Notes under the pieces: generated by a model
Database searches by the model: none
Seen by the model: the letters and a program-made list of their open reading frames with translations, nothing else
Told to the model about the DNA's origin: nothing
Shown: positions 1-7,681 of the stretch, piece after piece
How the letters are laid out: every line of letters starts with the position of its first letter
Numbering within the stretch: position 1 is the stretch's first letter
From: CAZEQD01 sp964514305
Lineage (GTDB): Bacteria > Acidobacteriota > Aminicenantia > Aminicenantales > Aminicenantaceae
Direction: 5' to 3'
DNA length: 42,471 bases
Assembly (NCBI GenBank): GCA_964514305.1
Contig: CAZEQD010000014.1
Location: 1 to 42,471 of the forward strand
Position numbers and translations under genes: made by a program

Positions 1-1556
1 ATAATATGGGGAGTAATAGTCATGATAACATCTGTCTGTTGAATAGTCTGATCGGTGTTGGAAAAGAGACTTCCTAAGATGGGAATATTTCTCAATCCGG
101 CTATCCCCCGCAATGTTTTCCTCTCTTCATCCTTAAGTAAACCAGCCAGCAGATTGGTCTCACCATCTTTGAGCCTGATTATATTTTTTACTTCCCTGGT
201 AGCAATGATAGGTATATTAGCATAACCACTTCCCCCCAATGATTTGAGCTTTACTTCCAGTTCCAAAGTTATCTCTTTTTCAAAATGAATCCTGGGAGTA
301 ATTTTAACATCAATTCCCACATCCATATATTCAAACGAAGTTACTGGTTGCTGGCTGATACCACCGGCTGCAATAGGAGTAAAGGTGGTCCGAGGAATGG
401 GCACCTTGTCTCCAACAAGATACTCTATTTTTTCCCCTTCAACTCCCCGCAGCCGAGGCTGGGAGATGATCTTAGTATCAGCATCCTGCTCTAAAAAATT
501 TAAAAAAGAAGCAGGAAGAGTAATTTGCCAATTTTCCACTTTAGAGAAATCTATATTTTTCAAATTCAACCAGCCTGTTTCCGAAGATTCTGCTCCGGTG
601 TATTTTATTCCAATCATATTCTGGTCAAAATCCAGCCCAAGCTGTCTCAATCGAGTCCGCGAAACTTGCATGAATTCTAAGTCTATGATAACTTCACCCC
701 TGGGCTTATCCCAGTTGTGGATTATTTCTTCAGCCAGCTTCACTACCTCTGGTGAAGCTCTAACAGTAACCGAATTCAGATTTTTATCAATAATCACGTT
801 TGGAGCTCGGAATTGGGTCTGTAACATTTGCCGCAGCGGTCCCTGAATATCCTGAGCCTTGATATTGGAAAGGTAGAAAGTCTTAATGGCATTAATCTCA
901 TATTGAGCTCTTTTTACGGGCTGATCAGGGGCGATGATAATAGTTTTTTCATCAATAATCCTGTAAAAGTTTTTAGAAGCCAGGCATAAAGATTTAAGAG
1001 CCTGCTCAAAAGTCATATCAACCAAATCTATAGTAAAAGGAACATCTCTGAATTGTTCATCAAAAATTATGTTTACTTCCGCACTTTTAGCTAAGGCCTG
1101 AAAAACAGATCGCAGGCTGGCATTAATGAATTTAAGCTGCAGTTTTTTTTCTTTCAATTTAAGCTTGACCGGAAGTTCAATTTTTACCTCCTCCCCTTTT
1201 TTCTTCTCCACTTTCTTTTTTTCAAGGCTTTTTGCCTCCTCAGCAATAGCTCTGTTGGTAGGGTCATAAGATAGGGCTAAACTGTATTGAGCCTTGGCCT
1301 CCTCTTTTTTGCCTTGAGCTGTAAATTGACGGGCCTGCTGAAGATGAAAGAGGCTGGCTGCAATTTTTGCCCTAAGCAGGGCCAGGCGGTAAACTGAATT
1401 ATCAGGATCCTCTGTGACAGCTTTCTCATAATATTTTATAGCCTTATCCCAGTTCTTATTGAGAGCGGCTTCTGTCCCTAACTTATAATTCTGACTGAGG
1501 ATAGTACATCCCCAAAAAATAAGAATTACTGATATCAAAAAGGCTGTTTTTTTCAT
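1..1556 (-). CDS. pilQ: Type IV pilus / type II secretion secretin (PilQ/GspD family), 3' end cut by window edge
   Basis: Outer-membrane secretin forming the pilus exit pore; about 518 codons are visible and the gene runs off the left edge without a stop. It starts at ATG 1556, sharing ATGA with the pilP stop. In order: an N-terminal hydrophobic segment with a weak lipobox-like end (FWGC, Cys17), a TPR-like helical region (about residues 25-95), a Lys/Glu linker, an STN-type domain (FINASLRSVFQALAKSAEVN), a NolW/secretin-N repeat (ending RASPEVVKLAEEII), and the start of the beta secretin domain (QPRLRGVEGEKIEYLVGDKV, then LLAGLLKDEE). Last gene of the pil operon. The TPR plus STN layout could also be called GspD-like; the pilMNOP neighbours favour the pilus assignment. 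The lipobox is imperfect, so lipid anchoring is only possible. Confidence 0.9.
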   Translation of the reverse strand, partial: MKKTAFLISVILIFWGCTILSQNYKLGTEAALNKNWDKAIKYYEKAVTEDPDNSVYRLALLRAKIAASLFHLQQARQFTAQGKKEEAKAQYSLALSYDPTNRAIAEEAKSLEKKKVEKKKGEEVKIELPVKLKLKEKKLQLKFINASLRSVFQALAKSAEVNIIFDEQFRDVPFTIDLVDMTFEQALKSLCLASKNFYRIIDEKTIIIAPDQPVKRAQYEINAIKTFYLSNIKAQDIQGPLRQMLQTQFRAPNVIIDKNLNSVTVRASPEVVKLAEEIIHNWDKPRGEVIIDLEFMQVSRTRLRQLGLDFDQNMIGIKYTGAESSETGWLNLKNIDFSKVENWQITLPASFLNFLEQDADTKIISQPRLRGVEGEKIEYLVGDKVPIPRTTFTPIAAGGISQQPVTSFEYMDVGIDVKITPRIHFEKEITLELEVKLKSLGGSGYANIPIIATREVKNIIRLKDGETNLLAGLLKDEERKTLRGIAGLRNIPILGSLFSNTDQTIQQTDVIMTITPHI

Positions 1557-2065
1557 TCTTTTTCTCCTTGGAGAGAATATTGCTGATGGTAGCTGTCAGG
1601 ACCAATTATTTCTATCTCTTTAGTGGTAATTTTCCCTACCTTAATCTCTTCATTTAGCTTATCACCCTCTTGGACAGCCACAGCTTGGCCCTCAAAGATT
1701 ATCAGACCCACTACTTTCTCTCCATTATCTATATAGCCAACATACCTCAAATCAAGAGGACTGGAAGAAACGCCCGAAGCCTTAGAAGGCTTTGTCATCT
1801 TTAGTGACTGAGAATTAAAGGAAGTGTCCATCGCTAGCTGAGAATTTTTTATCTTCGAAAGACGAGGGGCAAAAATGTTTCTTTGAGGAAGGTCTGGCTC
1901 CCTTCGTGTGATCGTTAGTAATTCCTTGTGAATGAGACTCTGCTTTGGTTGAGATTTGAGGGACTCTTCCTTTTTGTTTTTATCTACAGCCAGGGTATTA
2001 AGGCCAGCCAACCAAAGGAAAATCAAAAAAATATTAACTGCCTTATTAACTTTCATAGTAGCCAA
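1553..2065 (-). CDS. pilP: PilP-like pilus assembly (inner-membrane lipoprotein/GspC-like) protein
   Basis: Small periplasmic protein expected to link the PilNO inner-membrane complex to the secretin. An N-terminal hydrophobic stretch (NIFLIFLWLAGLNTLA) is followed by a low-complexity linker. A C-terminal beta domain of the PilP/GspC HR type starts at DLRYVGYIDNGEKVVGLIIF and carries the typical EGDKL turn. The frame opens at TTG 2065 inside the pilO 3' end; ATG 2056 (MKVNKAV) is the likelier start, and neither has a strong ribosome-binding site. The stop overlaps the pilQ ATG. No lipobox Cys is visible, unlike classical PilP. Identity rests on the C-terminal domain pattern and the position between pilO and pilQ. 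Confidence 0.75.
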   Translation of the reverse strand: MATMKVNKAVNIFLIFLWLAGLNTLAVDKNKKEESLKSQPKQSLIHKELLTITRREPDLPQRNIFAPRLSKIKNSQLAMDTSFNSQSLKMTKPSKASGVSSSPLDLRYVGYIDNGEKVVGLIIFEGQAVAVQEGDKLNEEIKVGKITTKEIEIIGPDSYHQQYSLQGEKE

Positions 2066-2606
2066 CCAAACTTACTCTAAGCTCTAGTCCAGTTCCCCCT
2101 GAACTAATGTTTAAAAAGTCAATTCTTTCTACCAGCAAAAATTTGGGAAGTGTTTCGACAGAATTAAGGAATTTTTTCAAGGCATAATACGACCCTTTCA
2201 GGTTAAAGCTTACCGTTATCCTCTTTATTTTTCCTTTTTTGAGCTGAGCATAATCATACCTTAATTGAGAAATAGTTAAGCCAGATTTCTTGAATATTCG
2301 TTGCAAATCCATTCTTATCTGACGGAAAACATCACCATCTTTATAAAAATATTTTTCCCTTATATGTTGAAGATCACTTTTGGCTTCTTCCCAGCTAAAC
2401 CATTCTTGCTTTTTCTTCTGAGCCTCAACAGTAGCTTTAGTTAAATTGTCTTTGACCTTGGTCAAAGACTCAAAGCTCTGAAAATACGATCTCTTCTCTC
2501 CAAGGGAAAAGACCGCTAGGAAGAGAAAAACAATGACGATTAATAAAGAAAGAAGAGTTAAAGTTCTCTTCTCTTTCTGATTTAAAATACTAAATAATTC
2601 TTTCAT
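2046..2606 (-). CDS. pilO: PilO-like pilus assembly protein
   Basis: Bitopic inner-membrane protein that pairs with PilN in the pilus alignment complex. It has a short cytoplasmic N terminus, one membrane helix (about residues 17-36, LTLLSLLIVIVFLFLAVFSL), a periplasmic coiled coil (about 40-80), then a ferredoxin-like alpha/beta domain (RITVSFNLKGSYYALKKFLN). Length 186 aa is normal for the family. It overlaps pilN upstream (start inside its last codons) and pilP downstream, so translation is probably coupled. Assignment is from topology, length and gene order rather than a signature motif. Confidence 0.8.
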   Translation of the reverse strand: MKELFSILNQKEKRTLTLLSLLIVIVFLFLAVFSLGEKRSYFQSFESLTKVKDNLTKATVEAQKKKQEWFSWEEAKSDLQHIREKYFYKDGDVFRQIRMDLQRIFKKSGLTISQLRYDYAQLKKGKIKRITVSFNLKGSYYALKKFLNSVETLPKFLLVERIDFLNISSGGTGLELRVSLVGYYES

Positions 2607-3156
2607 AGCTTAAGCTGACCTCGGAAAGCAGTTCTCCCTGTTCGTTTCTGCTTTCGTTCAAGACTTTTATCTGCTTAAACTTTAAAGCCTCCAAATTATT
2701 GATTAAGGTCAAAAGATCATCTAACTTCCTAGAGACAACTTTGAATCTAACATTCATGGTTAAGTCCTCATTAAAAGTGGGCACTAAGGAAATAATATAG
2801 CTAGAGTCTGGAAGAGACTTTTCTAAACTAGAGAGAAAATCTATCCAGGAAAAACTCTTACGATAGATGATCTGATTTACTTCATCTACTATCTCTTCAT
2901 AGTCTTTAGTTATGCTTTCAAGGCGGGTTCTATACTGTTTTTCCTTAGCTTTCACTTCCTGCAGTGATTGTTCTAAATTTCGAATGGAGGCTTTAATAGT
3001 GTCTGACTTATTCTTATAAGATACAAAAAGATTGAGGCTAAGGAAAATCAGAATAAAAAAGACAATTCCCAGCCCGACAAAAGACCAGTAGAATAATTTT
3101 CTGTTGCCTAAAGGATGGCTGGCTAAATTTAAATTTAGCTGCTTATTATTTAACAT
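2590..3156 (-). CDS. pilN: PilN-like pilus assembly protein
   Basis: Inner-membrane partner of PilM and PilO. The cytoplasmic N terminus LNLNLASHPLGNRKLF matches the family's conserved N-L-A-S-x-P segment, whose counterpart in known PilN proteins docks into PilM. One membrane helix follows (about 23-46), then a long coiled coil (about 50-95) and a ferredoxin-like periplasmic domain (TMNVRFKVVSRKLDDLLTLI). Length 188 aa is typical. The start overlaps the end of pilM by 7 bases and the end overlaps pilO by 17 bases, consistent with a tightly coupled operon. Confidence 0.85.
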   Translation of the reverse strand: MLNNKQLNLNLASHPLGNRKLFYWSFVGLGIVFFILIFLSLNLFVSYKNKSDTIKASIRNLEQSLQEVKAKEKQYRTRLESITKDYEEIVDEVNQIIYRKSFSWIDFLSSLEKSLPDSSYIISLVPTFNEDLTMNVRFKVVSRKLDDLLTLINNLEALKFKQIKVLNESRNEQGELLSEVSLSYERII

Positions 3157-4100
3157 TGGACTTGACCTATCAATGGCGATAGAAAATGCCTTTCCTCTTG
3201 GCTAAGGTTTTTTAGAGTAGGAATATCGATTATTTTTGAAGACAAAGATAGTTTTTCTTGCAAGCCAGCTAAAAATTCCTCCTTTCTATCTAAGAAGCCA
3301 AGGCGAAGAAGAATAATATTTATTTTTTTCTTTTCTTTATCTTCAATAAAATTAGCTGTATTTTCGATCTCTTTGACAATCCCCTCAATCTTTATTTCAG
3401 TCTCCAGACTGGAAGTCAAAGTAAAATCAAAGTGTTTCTGGCGATAAAGGCTTATTTCTGAGGAAGCAATCGCCAGCAGAGCCAAAGAATCATTCTCAAC
3501 ATTAGCCAGGAGATAATGGCCATCTCTTTCTATTTTGCCTAGATTAAATAAAGCAAAAAGAGGTGAATTAACAACTCTAACTTTTAGGCCAAGACGAGCT
3601 AAGAGATCTTCATATTCTCTAACCACAGATGTCCGAGCCAGGGCCACTACTACCTTCTGGGAATTATTTGATTTAATAACATCGTAGGAAAAGCGGACGT
3701 CCTCAGGGATGACGGCCATCTGTTTCCTTATTCTAAACCGTAACAGTTCTTCTCTTTCTTCTTGACTGAAAGGGAAGGTATCAAATGAAAAAATAAAAGC
3801 TTTTAAACTCAACTCAGGAATAAGACAAGCTACCCTTCTCTCTGAAAGATGAAATTTGGCCAATTCTTGTTTTAACTTTTCTTCCAGCCATTTCTCATTT
3901 TTGATATTTTTTTGGCTAAAGGAGGCTTGAATAACATCCCTTGGGAGAGGCAAAATAAAATAATTTTTTATTTGGTTGTTCTTGACTGAATGATCAAGAC
4001 AAGCTAAATAACCAGAGGAAAAATAAAGAACAACATGCAAACAGGGAGGCTGGCTAAAGTATCTCTTTAATTTATCTTTAAAAGAAATAGTTGCAGCCAT
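3150..4100 (-). CDS. pilM: PilM-like actin-fold pilus assembly protein
   Basis: Cytoplasmic actin-like protein that binds the PilN tail and couples the assembly ATPase to the inner-membrane platform. The frame shows the family pattern: an early strand-turn (VVLYFSSGYLACLDHS), a central segment FPFSQEEREELLRFRIRKQM typical of PilM-type proteins, and SYDVIKSNNSQKVVVALAR. It is 316 aa, shorter than classical PilM (about 350 aa). It starts 3 bases after the pilB stop and overlaps pilN. No clear phosphate-binding glycine motif can be picked out by eye, so ATP binding is unproven. Confidence 0.8.
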   Translation of the reverse strand: MAATISFKDKLKRYFSQPPCLHVVLYFSSGYLACLDHSVKNNQIKNYFILPLPRDVIQASFSQKNIKNEKWLEEKLKQELAKFHLSERRVACLIPELSLKAFIFSFDTFPFSQEEREELLRFRIRKQMAVIPEDVRFSYDVIKSNNSQKVVVALARTSVVREYEDLLARLGLKVRVVNSPLFALFNLGKIERDGHYLLANVENDSLALLAIASSEISLYRQKHFDFTLTSSLETEIKIEGIVKEIENTANFIEDKEKKKINIILLRLGFLDRKEEFLAGLQEKLSLSSKIIDIPTLKNLSQEERHFLSPLIGQVQC

Positions 4101-4103
4101 TTT

Positions 4104-5723
4104 TCATTCCACAAAAGTAACTTTATTTAATTCTTTAAGACTGGTTATACCTTTTAAAACCTTCTCCATGCCTACTTCTCTTAAAAAAACCATGCCTTCT
4201 TCTTTGGCTCTTTTTTTAACCTCTGATAAAGGCTTCTTGGCTAAAATCATTTCTCGGATTTCATCAGAAAGTTCCAATAACTCAGCAATGGCTGTCCGGC
4301 CTCGATACCCAGTATAACTGCAGTCAAGACAACCCTGGGCCTGATAAAAAACCTGTTCTTTATAACCCCCGGGATCAAGACCAGACTCAACTAGCTGGTC
4401 CTCATTGTACTTAACAGGAACCTTGCAATGGGGGCAGAGAACCCTTACCAAACGCTGAGCCAAAATACAATTTAAAGCCGAGATAAAACTGTAAGGATCA
4501 ACCTTCATGTGGAGAAAGCGGCCGATAACATCAAAAACATTATTAGCATGAACAGTAGTAAAGACTAAATGGCCGGTTAAGGCAGATTGGATGGCAATCT
4601 GAGCTGTCTCTGGATCTCTAATTTCCCCAACCATAATCTTATCAGGATCATGTCTCAAGATCGATCTTAGCCCCCGAGCAAAAGTTAAGCCTTTTTTTTC
4701 GTTGACTGGAATTTGTGTTATACCTTCAATTTGATATTCCACTGGGTCTTCAATAGTGATTATTTTATCTTCAGGAGATTTAATCTCAGTCAAGGCTGCA
4801 TAAAGAGTAGTGGTTTTACCGCTTCCAGTAGGACCAGTGACCAGTATCATACCATAAGGCTGAACAATGTATTTTCTGAATTTGGCCAGAATTTCATCAG
4901 AAAATCCTAATAAATCCAGCCTCAATTCAGAAATAGCTTCGGTAATCATTTCTTTATCAAGAATGCGAATGACTGCGTCTTCGCCGTAGATACTGGGCAT
5001 GATAGATACCCGAAAATCAATGGTTTTGTCTTTAATTCTTAACCTAAAACGGCCATCTTGGGGAACTCTTCTTTCGGCAATATCAAGGTCAGACATAACT
5101 TTTACTCTAGAAATAATAGGAGATTGAAATTTTTTATCTATGGGAGCCATGGCTTCACTCAAAACGCCATCTATCCTATATTTAATAGTTACTCCTTCCT
5201 CTCTTGATTCAATATGAATATCGCTGGCTCGTTTTTGAACAGCCGTAAAAATTATTGAATTCACAAGTTTAATGATAGAGCCATCTTGATCTGCCAGTTT
5301 TTCAACTGATATTACCTCTTCTTCTTCAACGCCTTCCTTTTCGATAACGGGCGTAATAAAGCCTTCAGTAGCTTCTCTTAAAACCTGAAGAGCAGTTTCA
5401 CTTTTCCTGAGAGCCTCATGGATGGCCCTTTTAGAAGCAGCGTAGACTTCCACCTTTTTTCCCAAATTAGACTCGATGGCATCAATAGTAGCGATATCTG
5501 AAGGATCGGCTATAGCGATTTTTACTCTATCTTTGTTTTCTTCTAAAGGAATAAAATTAGAACGATACAAAAAATCTACAGGAAAAGATTGGACCAGTTC
5601 TCGACTCATAGAATAAGAGGAAAGATCAATATAAGGAACATGGTATCTGGCTGCTAATTTTTTGATTTGCTCTTCTTCCGATTCAACTCTTTTTTTTAAT
5701 TCTTCTTTTGTTGATTTATTCAT
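4104..5723 (-). CDS. pilB: Pilus assembly / type II secretion ATPase (PilB/GspE)
   Basis: Hexameric ATPase that powers pilin polymerisation at the inner membrane. The N-terminal MshEN/GspE-N domain covers about residues 10-125. The core has Walker A GPTGSGKTTT (Lys303), the Asp-box region (TIEDPVEYQ), Walker B MVGEIRDPETA and the His box (LTGHLVFTTVHAN). A complete tetracysteine zinc site follows (CPHC, then CLDC). Length 539 aa is normal. ATG 5723 has an AAAGGA ribosome-binding site and lies 10 bases after pilC. The intact zinc site and N domain separate it from the retraction ATPase PilT, which is not in the window. Confidence 0.95.
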   Translation of the reverse strand: MNKSTKEELKKRVESEEEQIKKLAARYHVPYIDLSSYSMSRELVQSFPVDFLYRSNFIPLEENKDRVKIAIADPSDIATIDAIESNLGKKVEVYAASKRAIHEALRKSETALQVLREATEGFITPVIEKEGVEEEEVISVEKLADQDGSIIKLVNSIIFTAVQKRASDIHIESREEGVTIKYRIDGVLSEAMAPIDKKFQSPIISRVKVMSDLDIAERRVPQDGRFRLRIKDKTIDFRVSIMPSIYGEDAVIRILDKEMITEAISELRLDLLGFSDEILAKFRKYIVQPYGMILVTGPTGSGKTTTLYAALTEIKSPEDKIITIEDPVEYQIEGITQIPVNEKKGLTFARGLRSILRHDPDKIMVGEIRDPETAQIAIQSALTGHLVFTTVHANNVFDVIGRFLHMKVDPYSFISALNCILAQRLVRVLCPHCKVPVKYNEDQLVESGLDPGGYKEQVFYQAQGCLDCSYTGYRGRTAIAELLELSDEIREMILAKKPLSEVKKRAKEEGMVFLREVGMEKVLKGITSLKELNKVTFVE

Positions 5724-5733
5724 CTTCGATCCT

Positions 5734-6942
5734 TTAACGAGCTACCCTTATTATGTTAAAAATAGGTAAATAAATAGAAAGAAGCATGGCCGCTACAATC
5801 AGGCCCATAAAAATGATAATAACGGGTTCAATAAGAGAAACAAAAGTATTAATTTTCGTTTGCACTCTCTCATCATAGACATCAGCCACCTCAATCAGCA
5901 TGCCTTCGAGATTAGCCGAAGTCTCTCCTATTCTGACCATATCTAAGGCCAATGGTGGAAAACAACCACATTTTTTGAGTGAATCTGAGAGGCTTTCTCC
6001 ATTTCGAATATAATCAGGCAGCGGCTTGAGTTGTTGAGTCAAGAATTTATTGGGTACAGCTTGAGTTGCCACCCCTACAGCCGAAAGAAGAGAAATTCCT
6101 CCTTCGAGAAGAAGGCTTAAAGTCCGGCAAAAAAGCGAAATTCCTGATTCTAACCAGATCAGCCCACCATAGGGCAATTTTAATTTTAATTTATCTATTA
6201 CTATCTGGGTTTTCTCTTTCTTTTTAAGCCATAGATATATCAAAGCCAGAAGGATAATTAAACTAGCAATTAAAACAAAATTGTTTCTGATAGCCAGCGA
6301 AAATGACATTAAATATCTCGTTATTCCAGGAAGTTGGGCTTCAAAATCTTTATAAAAATCAGAAAAACGAGGAAGGATAAAATTAATAAGGACAGTCAAT
6401 AGAAAAAAAGAAAAGAAAAGAAGTAAAGTTGGATAACTCAGGGCGGACTTTATTCTCGCTTTTGTCTTGGATATTATTTTTGCGTAGTTAATATAACGGC
6501 TGATTGTACTGGCTAAATTGCCACTCTGTTCACCAGCCATAAGGGCAGCTGTATAAACCTTGGAGAAATTTTTTTCATAAGGAGCAAAAGCCTCAGAAAG
6601 CGATTTACCAGCTCTGATTTCATCTTCTACTTTCATTAAAACTTCTTTTAAATGAGTATTCTTAACCCGACTGCCAATAATCTCAATACTCTTGAGAATG
6701 GGATAGCCAGCTTTGATGAGAGCCACTAACTCTTGATTAACCGCGATTATGTCTTTGTCTTTAATCTTTTTTTCCAAGGTTAAGCCTGGAAATTTTAATC
6801 TTTTCCAATCTCTTTTAACCGAGAGGACACATAGTCCCTTGGCCTCAAAATGAGCTTTGCAATCTTGAGGGGAAGGGGCAAAAAAACTTTGGGAAAAAGT
6901 TTGTCCCTCTTCGGTGGCTAATCGACATAAAAAATATGGCAT
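5734..6942 (-). CDS. pilC: Pilus inner-membrane platform protein (PilC/GspF)
   Basis: Polytopic platform protein around which PilB turns during pilin assembly. It has two T2SSF domains (about residues 65-190 and 265-390), membrane helices near 165-190 (ALSYPTLLLFFSFFLLTVLI), 215-237 and 373-397, and the family signature ALMAGEQSGNLA in the first repeat, mirrored by MVRIGETSANLEGML in the second. Length 402 aa is standard. ATG 6942 is preceded by AGGAAAAG. First gene of the operon, about 30 bases downstream of the predicted start site of the promoter at 6981-7009. Confidence 0.95.
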   Translation of the reverse strand: MPYFLCRLATEEGQTFSQSFFAPSPQDCKAHFEAKGLCVLSVKRDWKRLKFPGLTLEKKIKDKDIIAVNQELVALIKAGYPILKSIEIIGSRVKNTHLKEVLMKVEDEIRAGKSLSEAFAPYEKNFSKVYTAALMAGEQSGNLASTISRYINYAKIISKTKARIKSALSYPTLLLFFSFFLLTVLINFILPRFSDFYKDFEAQLPGITRYLMSFSLAIRNNFVLIASLIILLALIYLWLKKKEKTQIVIDKLKLKLPYGGLIWLESGISLFCRTLSLLLEGGISLLSAVGVATQAVPNKFLTQQLKPLPDYIRNGESLSDSLKKCGCFPPLALDMVRIGETSANLEGMLIEVADVYDERVQTKINTFVSLIEPVIIIFMGLIVAAMLLSIYLPIFNIIRVAR

Positions 6943-6980
6943 TCTTTTCCTGAAATTTTTATTTTCCTCTAACCAAACAA

Positions 6981-7009
6981 ATATTAGGTTATACTATTTT
7001 TTTTGTCAA
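6981..7009 (-). promoter_or_regulatory. Sigma-70-type promoter of the pil operon
   Basis: On the minus strand TTGACA (7009-7004), a 17-base spacer containing an A tract, and TAATAT (6986-6981). The predicted start lies near 6974, about 30 bases before the pilC ATG, leaving room for its AGGAAAAG ribosome-binding site. Near-consensus spacing; not tested. Confidence 0.7.
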
Positions 7010-7055
7010 ATTGATAAGGCCTCTCTAAGTTTCTCTAATGATTACCGTCCTCCTT

Positions 7056-7086
7056 ATCTATCTTATTTAATATAAATAAGATAGAT
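7056..7086. promoter_or_regulatory. Perfect 14-bp inverted repeat, candidate operator between divergent pil promoters
   Basis: Arms ATCTATCTTATTTA (7056-7069) and TAAATAAGATAGAT (7073-7086) are perfect complements around a 3-base centre. The element sits between the minus-strand pil promoter and the plus-strand promoter at 7279-7307, in a 372-base gap. The rest of the gap holds a smaller palindrome near 7196 (GGGAT, one base, ATCCC) and no convincing gene. It could bind a dimeric regulator or extrude as a hairpin. There is no T run after either arm, so a terminator is unlikely. Confidence 0.55.
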
Positions 7087-7278
7087 CTTAATTTTTAGAA
7101 GTAGAGGCTATAGCCTTTCACAACCTCTGACCAAACTTCATCCTTTTTCAACTAATGATTTTTGGCCATCCTGGTTAAAATGTAAATAGCCTCCAGGGAT
7201 GATCCCCAGGGTGAATTTCTCTATCGAAGAAGAGGATAGTTTTCTCCTGCTTTCGACGATTTACTAAACCACACCTTA

Positions 7279-7307
7279 TTGACAAAATTTGAGTAAAAGT
7301 TTATCTT
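7279..7307 (+). promoter_or_regulatory. Sigma-70-type promoter upstream of the small ORF and the sensor-kinase operon
   Basis: TTGACA 7279-7284, a 17-base spacer, and TATCTT 7302-7307. The predicted transcription start is about 7314, immediately before the GTG at 7315. The first ORF would therefore be leaderless, or the promoter serves the kinase gene 370 bases further on. Confidence 0.6.
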
Positions 7308-7314
7308 TAAAACA

Positions 7315-7599
7315 GTGAAAAATAAAGTAATAGCGGCTATCCTCAGCTTGCTCTTAGCTTCAGTTTTCTTATTCTATTTTTACCAAAAAAGAGCTGGAGC
7401 GGCCTCGTTTTTCTATCTAAGTGACAGTTCCAGTCATCCCCAAACCATAAAGAAGCCTAAGTATGACTATATGAGTACTTTTCTCTCTCGCAATACAAAA
7501 CCTTTGGGCTTAAAGGAAAATATAGCTTTAAGGAAATTCCTTAAGCAGTCAAGTATAAAATGGTCTATTAGATCAGGGGAAAGACATATTTTAAATTAA
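7315..7599 (+). CDS. Hypothetical small membrane-anchored protein
   Basis: I do not recognise this 94-residue frame. It starts at GTG with a charged start and one hydrophobic helix (about residues 5-23, VIAAILSLLLASVFLFYFYQ). A basic, serine-rich soluble tail without cysteines follows. No ribosome-binding site is possible if transcription begins at the predicted start near 7314; a leaderless message would fit. It precedes the sensor kinase by 82 bases on the same strand and may be co-transcribed with it. It could also be a shadow within a leader RNA, hence the modest confidence. Confidence 0.4.
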   Translation: MKNKVIAAILSLLLASVFLFYFYQKRAGAASFFYLSDSSSHPQTIKKPKYDYMSTFLSRNTKPLGLKENIALRKFLKQSSIKWSIRSGERHILN

Positions 7600-7681
7600 C
7601 CCTGCCATGTACTTTTTGAGGAAAACTCAGTTATTTGTATTATCTAAGATAAAAAAAAGAGAATGAGTTTATTCTTAAACT

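Noticed and set aside
285..846. Plus-strand frames at the left edge
   Set aside because: They are antisense shadows of the secretin gene, whose minus-strand translation is clearly PilQ/GspD.
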